This document shows positions 36,127 to 46,750 of a DNA stretch of 64,000 nucleotides, piece after piece; position 1 is the stretch's first letter, and each line of letters begins with the position of its first letter. This stretch comes from Congeria kusceri. Its lineage: Eukaryota > Mollusca > Bivalvia > Myida > Dreissenidae. A program made the translations under genes and the position numbers. The notes under the pieces are model-generated. The model did not search any database. It saw only the letters and a program-made list of their open reading frames with translations, and was not told where the DNA came from. Location of the stretch: NCBI GenBank assembly GCA_027627225.1, contig CM051032.1, positions 62,188,637-62,252,636 of the forward strand. Reading direction: 5' to 3'.

Positions 36127-36599
36127 CTGAAATATAACGCTACAGTACAGGGATGTCTGCTAAATGGGACAATAACGGAACTGATACGAGATTAGCATTT
36201 GTCTAGGACACAGGTATATGTTAAAGTGCTTATTTTAACCGCTTTTGTAAACAATTATGTAAATTTAAATCCCAAGAATTATGCAGCCATTATTGGTAGA
36301 CATTAAACCATTGTTGTACGTTGGCTTTTACTAAAATTCTCCCGCGCAAAATTGCCAAATAGAATAATGGGATTCAATTTTACCGCTGCGTAATTAACTT
36401 ATCGCGCCAAATTTCTAGCTTTTCATTGGTACACATTTACAAGAAATATAGGTCAAAAGTGATTTTAGACAGCTACGCCGAAAACGATCTTACTACAGAA
36501 ATATAAACAAAACAGAAACCATTCAATGGCTTTAGAAAGCAACAGTCAAATGCATTATAAGCGCCACTACACCTTTGAAATTGTTGAAGTTGCATGTGT
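36127..36599. other. Non-genic stretch
   Basis: Nothing recognised. Confidence 0.4.
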
Positions 36600-36830
36600 C
36601 ACAACATCATTGACGTCATCTTCTTACGAAATCATTTCCATCTAATCAGTTTCTCTTTTAAATTCTTATTGTTGCTGGGCGGCGGTTAATCTACTGTCGT
36701 CTGCTTCGCCGAAGTTCACTCAAACGACATCGGAACTACTTCACCCGTTGAAACGGTACACAAATCTGTTTTGTAAATTCGCTAAACCAGTTAAGTGCAG
36801 AAAGGTTTCAGTGTCAACATAAACGAAAAA
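36600..36830. repeat. Segmental duplication block S2, copy b
   Basis: Homologous to 33545-33720 and 39840-40060 (GACGTCATCTTCTTACGAAA, GCTGGGCGGCGGTTAAT, ACTGTCGTCTGCTTCG, AAGGTTTCAGTGTCAACATA). Followed by a CAACAGCAACAAC-type tract near 36860. Confidence 0.8.
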
Positions 36831-37627
36831 ACACTTTCAACCACAACCACCAACACAACAGAAGCAGCAGCAACAGCAACAACAAAGGCATTATAAACGA
36901 CAAAAATACTTTATAAACAACACAAATACTTTCAGTTGTGAATTTTTTTTTAAAAGCAACAACAAAACATACACTCCAATCGCCGCCCATTAAACTATTT
37001 ATATAAATAAACGAAAACAAAGTGTAGACAATCGACGTAGCCTAGGTAGCATGCCACTACGCGTATATACGTATGCAGTGATGCAATATATTTGGTGTCC
37101 GTCTTGTGATTGGTGTTCATTCGACCCCCTCCGCAGGAGTAACGAGCGTTTCAAGAAGGGGAAATAGAACTTAAAAATGTTTCTATATGACTCACGACTT
37201 CGACATTATTACATACAAATATTTTCAAATGTGTACTTACGGTAGATTGACGACTGATGCTCACGGATAGCAAGATATTGTTAATTTCCTGCATATACTG
37301 TGAAGATGTATAACATGAAAACTGCTAAAAGTTGTTATGTCTCTCTACAAGCGCAACTAAATCAAGGTTATATCAACTTAAAATGGAAATTTTTATAAAA
37401 TATTAAATACTTCCGTTCTCGGAGGTCTTTGACGTCAGTTTCCTTAACAGTTGGAGTCCATCCTATTGTAGTCTGTCACATTTTTGTTGTTTGCAGTTGT
37501 TAGTTCTATTAATAAATAAACACGGAAATCATGTGAAACAATGGTTAAAAAAATCTCATTTATCAAGCCTTTTACGAACTACCTGGCTAAAATCATCTGA
37601 ATAATTTTCCGTTATTTTTCGATGTAA
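36831..37627. other. Non-genic stretch
   Basis: Triplet-rich AAC/AGC tract at about 36850-36890; otherwise nothing recognised. Confidence 0.45.
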
Positions 37628-37631
37628 TGAA

Positions 37632-37873
37632 CTCAACAAAAGTTATAACACATCAAATGGAAATTGTTTTATTTTCTTTAAATATAAGAATTTTAGCAGC
37701 ACCATGGTAAACGCGAAATTCTTTATTATTATTTTTTCAATACTTCAATGGTATGAACATATGCATGTATAACTCAAATAATCATAGTTGACATTTCAAT
37801 CGCAAATTCTTATATAAAGAAAATACAACAATTTCCATTTATTTCCATTTGGTGCGTTGTAACCTTTGTTGAG
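37632..37873. mobile_element. MITE with long TIR and 4-bp target duplication
   Basis: About 60-bp imperfect inverted arms: CTCAACAAAAGTTATAAC...AAATGGAAATTGTT...TATAAGAATTT against AAATTCTTATATAAAG...AACAATTTCCATTT...CCTTTGTTGAG. TGAA lies directly on both sides (37628-37631 and 37874-37877). It sits inside duplication copy b only. Confidence 0.87.
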
Positions 37874-38239
37874 TGAATAGTAGTTGAAAAAGACACATAT
37901 AATTGTGTAAGTCAAAGGCACGCATCAACTACTTCTAGCAAGCAAGCAAGCGAGCAACATCTGTATTATGAAGATTAATAGTTGTCTTTCAAAAACTAAA
38001 CCACATACCAAAACATGCACATGGATAAATACTCATAAATGTAAGTTTGTGGGATATTTATGATACTGCAGCTTTAGACTTATGTGAATGTTTCGTTTGC
38101 GATTTACTGACTACTGTGGTTGTGTCGTATTGCAACACAATGTGGCCTTGAATTATTGCTGCAACCTTCTCTTTAACAAGTGCTTGCCAGAGAGTTGGCA
38201 TTGCGGTAAGGACAGATTAACGACGTAGTCCCTATTCTG

Positions 38240-38560
38240 TGACAAAATCGTAAACAAGAAGAAACTAATTGAGAGATAAGCGGACACTATTTTGAACTTC
38301 ATTGCATTGCGTCACTTTCACTGCATTATTGGCTCTTTTTCCTGTAAGGTTGTGACGCTGCACAACCCATGACGTCATTATGCCAACGCGACTGCTTATA
38401 CGGCTTTTTGTGTTCTTCAAATAATTTGTTATATTAGGTAACAATTTTTTCTTCTGTCAACGTTAAAACAATTAAACCTGTAGAAAATCGCGCTTTTAAA
38501 GTTGATATTCGTTTACATTCTTCTGATGCAGCTGAAGTTTCATATATGTATAATTTATAT
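38240..38560. repeat. Segmental duplication block S3, copy a (empty site)
   Basis: Homologous to 40678-40844 plus 42131-42235, and to 42236-42460. It carries a single CCAACG at 38383-38388 within ATGCCAACGCGACTGCTTAT, the unoccupied counterpart of the 1.29 kb insertion at 40845. Confidence 0.85.
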
Positions 38561-38925
38561 TTGCAATAATATCGTAATTAATATGTATTTTATCAAATTA
38601 TTTTTAACATTTGTGATAAAAGTAATATATAAGCACCGGTACTTGCCAGTTGACTTCAATATAGGAATAATGTAACTCCAGCGACATCATCAGGAGAGGA
38701 ACCCTTAGAACCATCCGCTGGTCCTTTATCTGAGGCAAGTGACCAATTGCCTATTCAATTCAGGCCAATACAGACAACACAACACGAAACATAAAAATGA
38801 TAAAAACTGGGATCAACGCCTTGGAAAACTCAAAGCAAAGCCGTTCAAGACATATAGGCATTGGTCAATGGTATTTACCAACCTGTTTTTGTGACCAAAT
38901 GAGGTCTCTGAATACTAGATGAATC

Positions 38926-39095
38926 CAACGTATCCCTTGTGTACACATCCTCATCTAAAATACATGCAGAAGCTGAGCTGCAAATACCTATCTCCTAGAC
39001 AAATGCTCATCTTGTATCAGTTCTATGTGCGCCATTTACAAGAAATCCAAGAACTCCAGCATTGTTTTCAGCCGTCAGAGTTGTATGGTTCGCCC
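38926..39095. repeat. Segmental duplication block S4, copy a
   Basis: Homologous to 42645-42820: ATCCAACGTATCCCTTGTGT, TATCTCCTAGACAAATGCTC and GTCAGAGTTGTATGGTTCG. The ORFs in the two copies (MNPTYPLCTHP and MDPTYPFCTHP) are related but soon diverge and carry no recognisable domain. Confidence 0.8.
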
Positions 39096-39284
39096 ATTAA
39101 TCCAAGGCTTGCAATTGCAGGCATTGGAACTTATAAGTCGCTCATCGTGTGAAGGAAGGTAATACGCAATTTATCCATTTCTTGCGTCTGTCTAACAATA
39201 GCAAAGCATGGTACAAATCGGAAAAATATGTTCTTTTATATTTACTCAAAACGTGATTTCACATTAAACAGAGGCTGCTCTACT

Positions 39285-39665
39285 TAAGGTCAGTTGGTAT
39301 CGAATGTAAAATATGATATCTAAAGTATTAAACCAACTTACGATGAAAGTTACCTGAAATAACAGTCTACGTATTAGAGAATGAATGTCAATCATTAAGA
39401 ATAAATGCTAATATTCGGTTTGAGCATAATCACACATTTTATAATATTCTGAGATCTTGGACCGCATAATACGGTATCAAATATCTGCGGTACAGGTTAC
39501 CTTTTTGTTATGGTTTCCTGAAAAAGGACTAGAGTAACCAAACCTTTGGAACACGAGTATATACCTTTGTGCAAAATTTGAAGTCGGTATACGCATTGTT
39601 TTGTGTTGGACTACAGAATTCTGTTTTCCTTCTCATAGTGCGAACGCGAATTAAAAAGCAAATCA
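39285..39665. repeat. Segmental duplication block S1, copy b
   Basis: Counterpart of 34845-35310; here only about 200 bp separate it from the next S2 block. Confidence 0.75.
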
Positions 39666-39839
39666 CAAATTCTTAGATAAGCAATTACAAAAACTGCAAC
39701 AACGAAAGAACCGACAAAACAAACAAGAAAAAAGGAATAAACACTACAAAAACAATTCATTTGCTTTAGAAAGTATAACACCAGTGTAATATAAGCGCAT
39801 GATTTCAAACACCACTAAGCCTTCAAAATTGCTGATATT

Positions 39840-40060
39840 ACCACAAAAGCATCTGACGTCATCTTCTAACCAATAATTTCCATCTCATCAATTTCGCTTG
39901 TAATTTTTTTCTGCTGCTGGGCGGAAGTTAATCACTGTCGTCTGCTCGACTGAAATTGACTGAAACGACCTTGGAACGTTTTAACCAGTTCAAACGATGC
40001 ACAATCTTAAATGCAAATTCGCTAAAACCTGTACAGTGCAGACAGGTTTCAGTGTCAAAA
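39840..40060. repeat. Segmental duplication block S2, copy c
   Basis: Counterpart of 33545 and 36600; followed by an ACC/AAC trinucleotide tract at 40070-40112, as in the other copies. Confidence 0.8.
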
Positions 40061-40112
40061 TAAACAACAAGTACAACCACCACCACTACCACCACCACAA
40101 CAACAACAGAAA

Positions 40113-40677
40113 CAATAAATACACGAAAAGCAATGATAAAATACTGTGATTGCTTTGAACAGTGTAAATAAATGTGCCTTCAATAACCAAACCACAAACA
40201 AAAACACGCAAATGGATAAATATTGATAAATTACACGTACATAATGTTTGTAGAATATGTTTGGTACTGTTCAATATACGTGAGACTGATGTGTATTTTT
40301 CATTATTTATTTACTGACTATGATGGTATTCTCCGCCGTCATAAATTGGATTACAACAAATAATTGCTCTAGGCCTATCTTGAGTTACAGGGGCGTAGCA
40401 AAAATTCAAATATGGGGGCGACGAAAAATATACATGCTGATAATTATACAACAATACACAAAGACGTTATATGATTGGATACTGCCGTCTTATTCACATA
40501 ATGATATACATGTATGTTTTAATTAAATAATACATATTTTAATTTATTTTTCTGAAATAAAAACAAAAAAAGAACAACAACGGGAAGACAGCAATATTGC
40601 ATTCATCTTGGAAACAACTTATAGTTATCATACGTTTATTTGATTTCCAGTTAAGAACTTATTTTTTCCCACTTCTG
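40113..40677. other. Non-genic stretch
   Basis: A short stretch near 40188 (CAAATGGATAAATATTGATA) resembles 37997-38040 and belongs to the duplication. GGGGCGTAGCAAAAATTC near 40390 may be a repeat edge. No gene seen. Confidence 0.45.
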
Positions 40678-40844
40678 TGACCAAATCATAAACAAGGAGA
40701 AACTAATCTGGAGATAAGCGGATACGATGTTGAAGTGCATTGCATTGCATCACTTTCACTTCATTTTTATTGGCTCTTTTCCTGCAAGTTTATGGCGCTG
40801 CAGAACCCTTGACGTCAATCTAACAACGTGATTACTTTCCAACG
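40678..40844. repeat. Segmental duplication block S3, copy b, left part
   Basis: Matches 38240 onward (AAACAAGGAGAAACTAAT, GAGATAAGCGGATAC, CCTGCAAGTTTATGGCGCTG) up to CCAACG, where the inserted element begins. It resumes at 42131. Confidence 0.85.
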
Positions 40845-42130
40845 TATGGAACGCCGGCTTTGGCTGTGTCGTTATGTGAGCAGTATATGGTATTATGTCA
40901 AACTTCAATGTTGTCTTGTCTGTATATCGGTTCATCTTGTCTACTCATAAAGTGAGTTTGTCTTTCGCATGTGTTATTATTTTATGTACACGTGTTGTTT
41001 TGTCAATGCAATGACTTATCTTGTGCGCGATGTGATTTGTTATGTCAAATTGTTGAGTTGTTATGTTAAAATGTCGTTTGATCTTGTCAAGAGATAATGT
41101 TAACATGTTAGTGCAGCGTGTGATTTTGTCGGTGTAGTGTGTTATTATGTCATGTTTAAAAGTTGTAAATATATGCTGTTGATTTGTCCAGACAGCGTTT
41201 CATTTTGTCCAAATATTGTGCTATCATGTCAAACCCACATGTGGTTTTGTCAATGATAAGTTTTATTTTGTTGTAACACACATGTCTAAACGGTATGTTG
41301 TTTTGTTCAAATGACAAGTTGTTGTTGTTGAGCTAAAAATAGCGTGCACTCACTACAATGGCGGAAAGCACCGCACATTGACACAATACCGACACGATTG
41401 GACATAAAAGCATGCGTGAAGGACATTGAAGTCGAAAAGTTAATTTGAGTTGTAGACATAATGACACGTCTTTGTGACACAATAACATATTCTTTTGACA
41501 ATTTCACCTGATCATCACATAATGAAACACTATTTTAACATAATAAAACGTCTTTATGACATAAACAAATATTCTTCTGGCAAGTTCACCTGATCATAGC
41601 ACATGGTGAAACACTATTTTAACATAATAACTCGTCTTTTTGACATAATAACATATTCCCTTGACAAGTTCACCTGGTCATAGCACATGGTGAAACAATA
41701 TTTTAACATAATGACACGTCTGTTTAACATAGTAACATATTCGTTTGACAAGTTCATCTGATTCTAGCACATGATGAAACACTGTTTTAACATAATGACA
41801 CGTCTTTTTGACATAATAAAAGATTTTTTGACAAGTTCACCTGATCAAAGCACATGATGAAACACTATTTTAACATAACGGCACGTCTTTTTGACATATT
41901 AACATATTCTTTTGACAAGTTCACCTGATCATAGAACATGATGAAACAATATTTTAACATAATGACATGACTTTTTGACATAATAACACATTACATTGAC
42001 AAGTTCACCTGATCATAGCACATGATGAATTAATATTTTAACATAATAACATGTATATTTGACATAATAAGACAATCTTGAACAAGACAACACGAATCAT
42101 GACGACATAAGACAGTCATGGCGTTCCATA
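40845..42130. mobile_element. 1.29 kb TIR element made of 21-bp units, with 6-bp TSD
   Basis: Bounded by TATGGAACGCC and GGCGTTCCATA and flanked by CCAACG at 40839-40844 and 42131-42136; the paralogous segment at 38383 has one CCAACG and no insert, so mobility is shown by an empty site. The left arm (40900-41340) is packed with TTATGTC/TTTTGTC words about every 21 bp; the right arm carries the complementary words in a cleaner array. There is no coding capacity. The tandem-repeat core recalls bivalve pearl-type elements (from memory), but the fit is uncertain. Confidence 0.88.
41496..42075. repeat. 84-bp tandem repeat (4 x 21 bp), about 7 copies
   Basis: CAAGTTCACCT starts at 41581, 41665, 41749, 41832, 41916 and 42000, giving an 84-bp period. 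Each unit splits into four related 21-mers (TTGACAAGTTCACCTGATCA, AGCACATGATGAAACACTAT, TTAACATAATGACACGTCTT, TTGACATAATAACATATTCT, plus one base each), so the ancestral unit was 21 bp. Confidence 0.92.
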
Positions 42131-42460
42131 CCAACGCTTCTTATTCTGCTGTTTGTGTTCTTCAAATAATTTGTTGTATCAGCTAAATAATTTTTTCTTC
42201 TGTCAACGTTAAAACAATTAAACCTGGAGAAATTCGAGCTTTCACTGCATTATTGATTCTTTTCCTGCAAGGTTATGGCGCTGCACAACCCATGACGTCA
42301 TTATGCCGACGCGACTGCTTATACGGCTGTTTGTGTTCTTCAAAGAATTTGTTATATCAGCCAAAATAGTTTGTTTCCTCGTCAACATTATTACAATTTA
42401 ACATGCAAAAATTCTTGCTTTTAAAGGATGTTTCCATTCTTCTGATGCAGCTGTAGTTTT
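42131..42460. repeat. Segmental duplication block S3, copy b right part plus copy c
   Basis: From 42131 the S3 homology interrupted at 40844 continues (TGTTTGTGTTCTTCAAATAA). At about 42236 a further copy starts over (TTTCACTGCATTATTGATTC ... ATGACGTCATTATGCCGACG at 42292-42312). Confidence 0.8.
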
Positions 42461-42644
42461 ATATTAATACTTTATATTTGAAAGAATAACATCCTATTTT
42501 ACATGCATTTGATCAAATGATTATCGATATTTGTAATAAATAAGTATTTACGTAGTTGTCAATGGTTTCACGACATGAAGGCATTTGTCAATGATATTTA
42601 CAAATCTTATTTTTGGTAGCAAAATGACTGTCTCCGACTATTAG

Positions 42645-42824
42645 TTGGATCCAACGTATCCCTTTTGTACTCATCCTCGAGTACATAGGTATTACCACTG
42701 TACGTTAGCGCTTAAGCATATATCTCCTAGACAAATGCTAATCTCAAATCAGTTCCGTATTTGTGCCATTTACCAGACAACCCTGTACTTTAGCGTTATT
42801 TCCATACGTCAGAAGTGTACGATT
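42645..42824. repeat. Segmental duplication block S4, copy b
   Basis: Counterpart of 38926-39095; homology ends within a few bases of 42825, where the hairpin array begins. Confidence 0.78.
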
Positions 42825-43929
42825 CTATGGAGTACGATTAGGGTCTTTAAGATCTTAACTATGGAGTACGATTAGGGTCTTTAATAGCTTAGATAAACGA
42901 GCATGATGCTCGATTGTAAGAGCATGATGCTCGTTCATTGAGCATGATGCTCGATAGTACTTGGCCGCACGAAGAGGGTCTTTATTGCCTAACCCAGCAT
43001 GATGCTCCAAAAACTAGCGTCACGCTCGAATTGACGAGCATGATGCTCGATCTTATGAGCATGAACGGCCAAAAGAGCAAGATGCTCGTTTACTGAGCAT
43101 TATGCTCGTTCATTGAGCATGATGCTCTAGCTTACAAGCATGATGCTCGTTTCTATCTGCATGATGCAGTCTAAGATATTCAAGACCCTAATCGTACTCC
43201 ATACATAATCGTACTCCATACCTAATCGTACTCCATACAATAAACGAGCATCATGCTCGACGTAAAGAGCATGATGCTCGATTTGAGGAGCATGATGCTC
43301 GTTCATTGAGCATGATGCTCGATAGTACTTGGCCGTACGAAGAGGGTCTTTATTGCCTAACCCAGCATGATGCTCCAAAAACTAGCGTCACGCTCGAATT
43401 GACGAGCATGATGCTAAATCCTATGAGCATGATGCTCGGCCCAAAGAGCAAGATGCTCGTTTACGGAGCATCATGCTCGTTCATTGAGCATTATGCTCGA
43501 TCTTACGAGCATGATGCTCGTTTCTATGAGCATGATGCTGTCTAAGATATTAAAGACCCTAATCGTACTCCATACCTAATCGTACTCCATACAATAAACG
43601 AGCATGATGCTCGACGTAAAGAGCATGATGCTCGATTTGAGGAGCATGATGCTCGTTCATTGAGCATGATGCTCGATAGTACTTGGCCGTACGAAGAGGG
43701 TCTTTATTGCCTAACCCAGCATGATGCTCCAAAAACTAGCGTCACGCTCGAATTGACGAGCATGATGCTAAATCCTATGAGCATGATGCTCGGCCCAAAG
43801 AGCAAGATGCTCGTTTACGGAGCATCATGCTCGTTCATTGAGCATGATGCTCGATCTTACGAGCATGATGCTCGTTTCTATGAGCATGATGCTGTCTAAG
43901 ATATTAAAGACCCTAATCGTACTCCATAG
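42825..43929. repeat. Hairpin-palindrome array with inverted ends and 354-bp higher-order unit
   Basis: About 34 copies of GAGCAT-N-ATGCTC (N mostly G, also C or T) spaced 20-21 bp apart with short spacers (TTCATT, ATCTTAC, TTTCTAT). Two 354-bp units (43246 and 43600) are almost identical; the first (42899) is 7 bp shorter and more diverged. The outer ends, 42859-42893 and 43895-43929, are inverted copies matching at 34 of 35 positions (CTATGGAGTACGATTAGGGT...); the left end is tandemly doubled from 42825. ORFs on both strands with heptad repeats such as EHDARFY follow from the 21-bp spacing. Confidence 0.93.
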
Positions 43930-44624
43930 TTTTTTGCAATAACTGTTATTTGTTTTATTTTGTTCTAAATGTACATGATTCAAATAGTAGAAAACCATGG
44001 TTCCAGGTTTCACTTTCTTGTTTAAATACCTTGTATAATTTCTCTGCGTCCTAAATCATATTAAAAGTCAATTAAAACTAAAGTTATACTCAGAACATAA
44101 GTATATTCTATGTTCAATGCTCTCTTAATGTACACCGCGAATAGAGCGGAATTTCCGGAACACCGAATCCGAGATTTGTGCACTTCCCGTATTGAGCACA
44201 TTTGCCAAAGTGCACGCATTATAGCCTCTTATAATAAGCCGCACATACTCGTTCGTAAGTACAGTATAAGAACAGCTCTCATATAGGAACGGAAGTTTTT
44301 TTTGCTATAAGAAGCTATGATTTGTAGTACAAAGGTCTCGGGAAAAATTCAGTACCTACCAGTCTATACATGTATAAAATGATATTTTGCAAAATCAGGA
44401 CTGCTAAATTGCGCGATATCGTAGTTCAGCTTTGTGCAGGACTCAAGACTTGAAGACGTGTACTAATGCTTTGTGAAACATAACATCTTTAAAAGATGAT
44501 ACTCATATTAGTATTCGCTTAGAAAGAATATCTCAGTTATTAGAACATCGATTTTTAGACAATTTTACAGGGTGTGTGGGATGGGGGGTGGGTACGCCTT
44601 TTCCTCTCCCCTCTAAACCCGCCT
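43930..44624. other. Non-genic stretch
   Basis: Nothing recognised. Confidence 0.5.
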
Positions 44625-44632
44625 ACTTACAC

Positions 44633-45366
44633 TAGGGGTGTCACGACATTAGACATCCATATTGCGATAGTTTTTAATTTATCACGATATTTATTGCAAT
44701 ATATTGCGACCTGTGTATTTATGTATTAAATAAGCTTAAGACTGATAAAATCATTACGAACAGCGCAGTATTTTATAGGAATTTTTTTTCACCGATGTTG
44801 ATGACAGGCGCAACAATATCTGCAGCAGATAGAAAAGCGAAGCAATTATGAGGAACACTCTCAAACAGACTGTAATGGCTGTTCACTGTATTTTATGTTA
44901 CATTCAAAGTCATTTTTTACATGGACAGGTACTCCAGTCATGGTGTATATTTGTTGTGTGGTTGTGTGTATAAACTATGCATGTATTTCACCCTTTATTT
45001 TAACTGCAGACAATGTATCAGGTTTAATGTATTATTAAGCATAAAGAGAAAATATGTATGCCAAACATAAATGGAGTATTATTGGTCGCCAGTACAGTCT
45101 ATAATGGTCCGGCTGTTGACCTTCACCCATACAAAACTATCACTATACAAAATGATACTGGCTATCAATTTATTATGACTGACAATAAGCATGGTTTGAT
45201 GAAGTCAAAGGTTTTGTAACGAATGTAATAACCGGAGGAAAACACGAAACTGAAAAAGACCACTTAAATAATGCAATATATCGGTATGGACATTCCTATT
45301 GCGATCTTTTATTCCAGAATCAAATATTGCAATAAACCAATATATCGGGATATAGTGACACCCCTA
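44633..45366. mobile_element. hAT-type non-autonomous element, 734 bp
   Basis: Termini TAGGGGTGTCAC and GTGACACCCCTA. Flanking 8-mers ACTTACAC (44625-44632) and ACGTACAC (45367-45374) differ at one base, as expected for an 8-bp hAT target duplication. Subterminal ATATTGCAATA-like and GATATATCGG words occur at both ends. No transposase. Confidence 0.9.
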
Positions 45367-45436
45367 ACGTACACGGTACGTGAAAATTCGCGATTAATTT
45401 GATTATCACACATTTTGAACCTTTGGTACTCACAGC

Positions 45437-45849
45437 TAGGCCATACCAATTTGATTCAATGTTTAGCGTCCTCAGGCTGGCAGGTTTTTGGATGCTTGAA
45501 CGAAAAAAAAAAAAAATTCTGACAATGTGAAAAATCTAGTTCGAAATCATATTAAAATTTGACAAAAATGACTTTTAGGTGTTTTTACCAATATTTGTAA
45601 AAACAGTGTGCAACTAATCAATTTACACAGTTAAAATACTGTGTTAAAGTAGGTTCCTAATATAAAGATGAGATATAACAGTCTTGCAGGCAAACATTTG
45701 CTTTAGCTTGTACCATTGCCATGAATAAGTTTTGAAAGAAAAATGTTTCTTTATTGACTGATTGTTTCTTTTTTCCTGCCTGGTTGGTACTAGTAAGTTT
45801 CGAAAAATCATGGGGACGCTGAACATAGAATAAAATTTGTATGGCCTTA
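45437..45849. mobile_element. MITE family G, copy 5
   Basis: Begins GGCCATACCAATTTGATTCA, ends ...AAATTTGTATGGCCTTA; inserted beside the hAT element. A 60-codon minus-strand ORF comes from the family sequence. Confidence 0.88.
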
Positions 45850-46742
45850 GCTGGTTATTTACTCAATGCTGTATACTAAGTTAGGCTTACATCTCGAATT
45901 TAACCCGGGCTTAAGGTTTTAGTAATAAATTTTTAATTAGGTACATGTATACACGCTTAAAGGCGATGTCATTCAAGTTGTGTAAACCTAATTCTCAACA
46001 ACTGCAAGTCGGATTACGAATTCCTGTTTATTTAGTGCATGATATACTTGTATTTCATGTTAATATTCTATTTATATGTGGAAATTAATCGTATTTGTTA
46101 AAAATTGCCGAATAATGTAGCAACGCGCTTAGCGAAAATGCTTTTATATTGTTTATTTACGCGGTTTCTTATGGGTAGCCAAAACGTGCTGCACGATCAA
46201 AAAGTAATTCAAAAATCAGATACCATTAGTGACAGTATCATAACATATGATAGCGTATATTTTTGTACATGTATTGTTAATTTAACAATATCTCAGACTC
46301 ACCTTGTTCTATGTTGAACACTAACTATAACGGCTCAGTAATGCTACTGGTGTATATTCATACAATAAGTAATAAATACGATGATATAACCATTCAAATG
46401 CTAACACATCCAATTTAATATCCTACGATTTGGAAATGCTATATTGTATAACAATAAAGACTGATTAAACAATAGCATTAATATATACACATATAAATGT
46501 ACTAAATGTTTAAATGTGCATGATTTTATTTTAAAAACTACATTGTTTGGCAAATATTTAAACGATTGTTGATAGCGCAAAGTCTTATTCTGAATCGCAT
46601 GTTATATTTTCAAAACGACGACCGACATTAACACCATAGCATCATGCCACAACTTATGTCGTTATACGTTAAATTATATTTCTTGTTTGTTTTATTTTCA
46701 GTATATGTCTTGTCAAACGAGTTGCTATCGTTTTCTGGACAA
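45850..46742. other. Non-genic stretch
   Basis: Nothing recognised. Confidence 0.5.
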
Positions 46743-46750
46743 ATTAATAC

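Noticed and set aside
38919..39152. ORFs MNPTYPLCTHP... here and MDPTYPFCTHP... at 42645 as a conserved gene pair
   Set aside because: Similarity comes from the segmental duplication at DNA level and is lost in frame after about 15 residues.
43127..43899. Heptad-repeat ORFs (EHDARFY) as a repetitive protein gene or CRISPR-like array
   Set aside because: Produced by 21-bp hairpin spacing on both strands. Not CRISPR: repeats are 13 bp palindromes with near-constant 6-7 bp spacers, in animal DNA.
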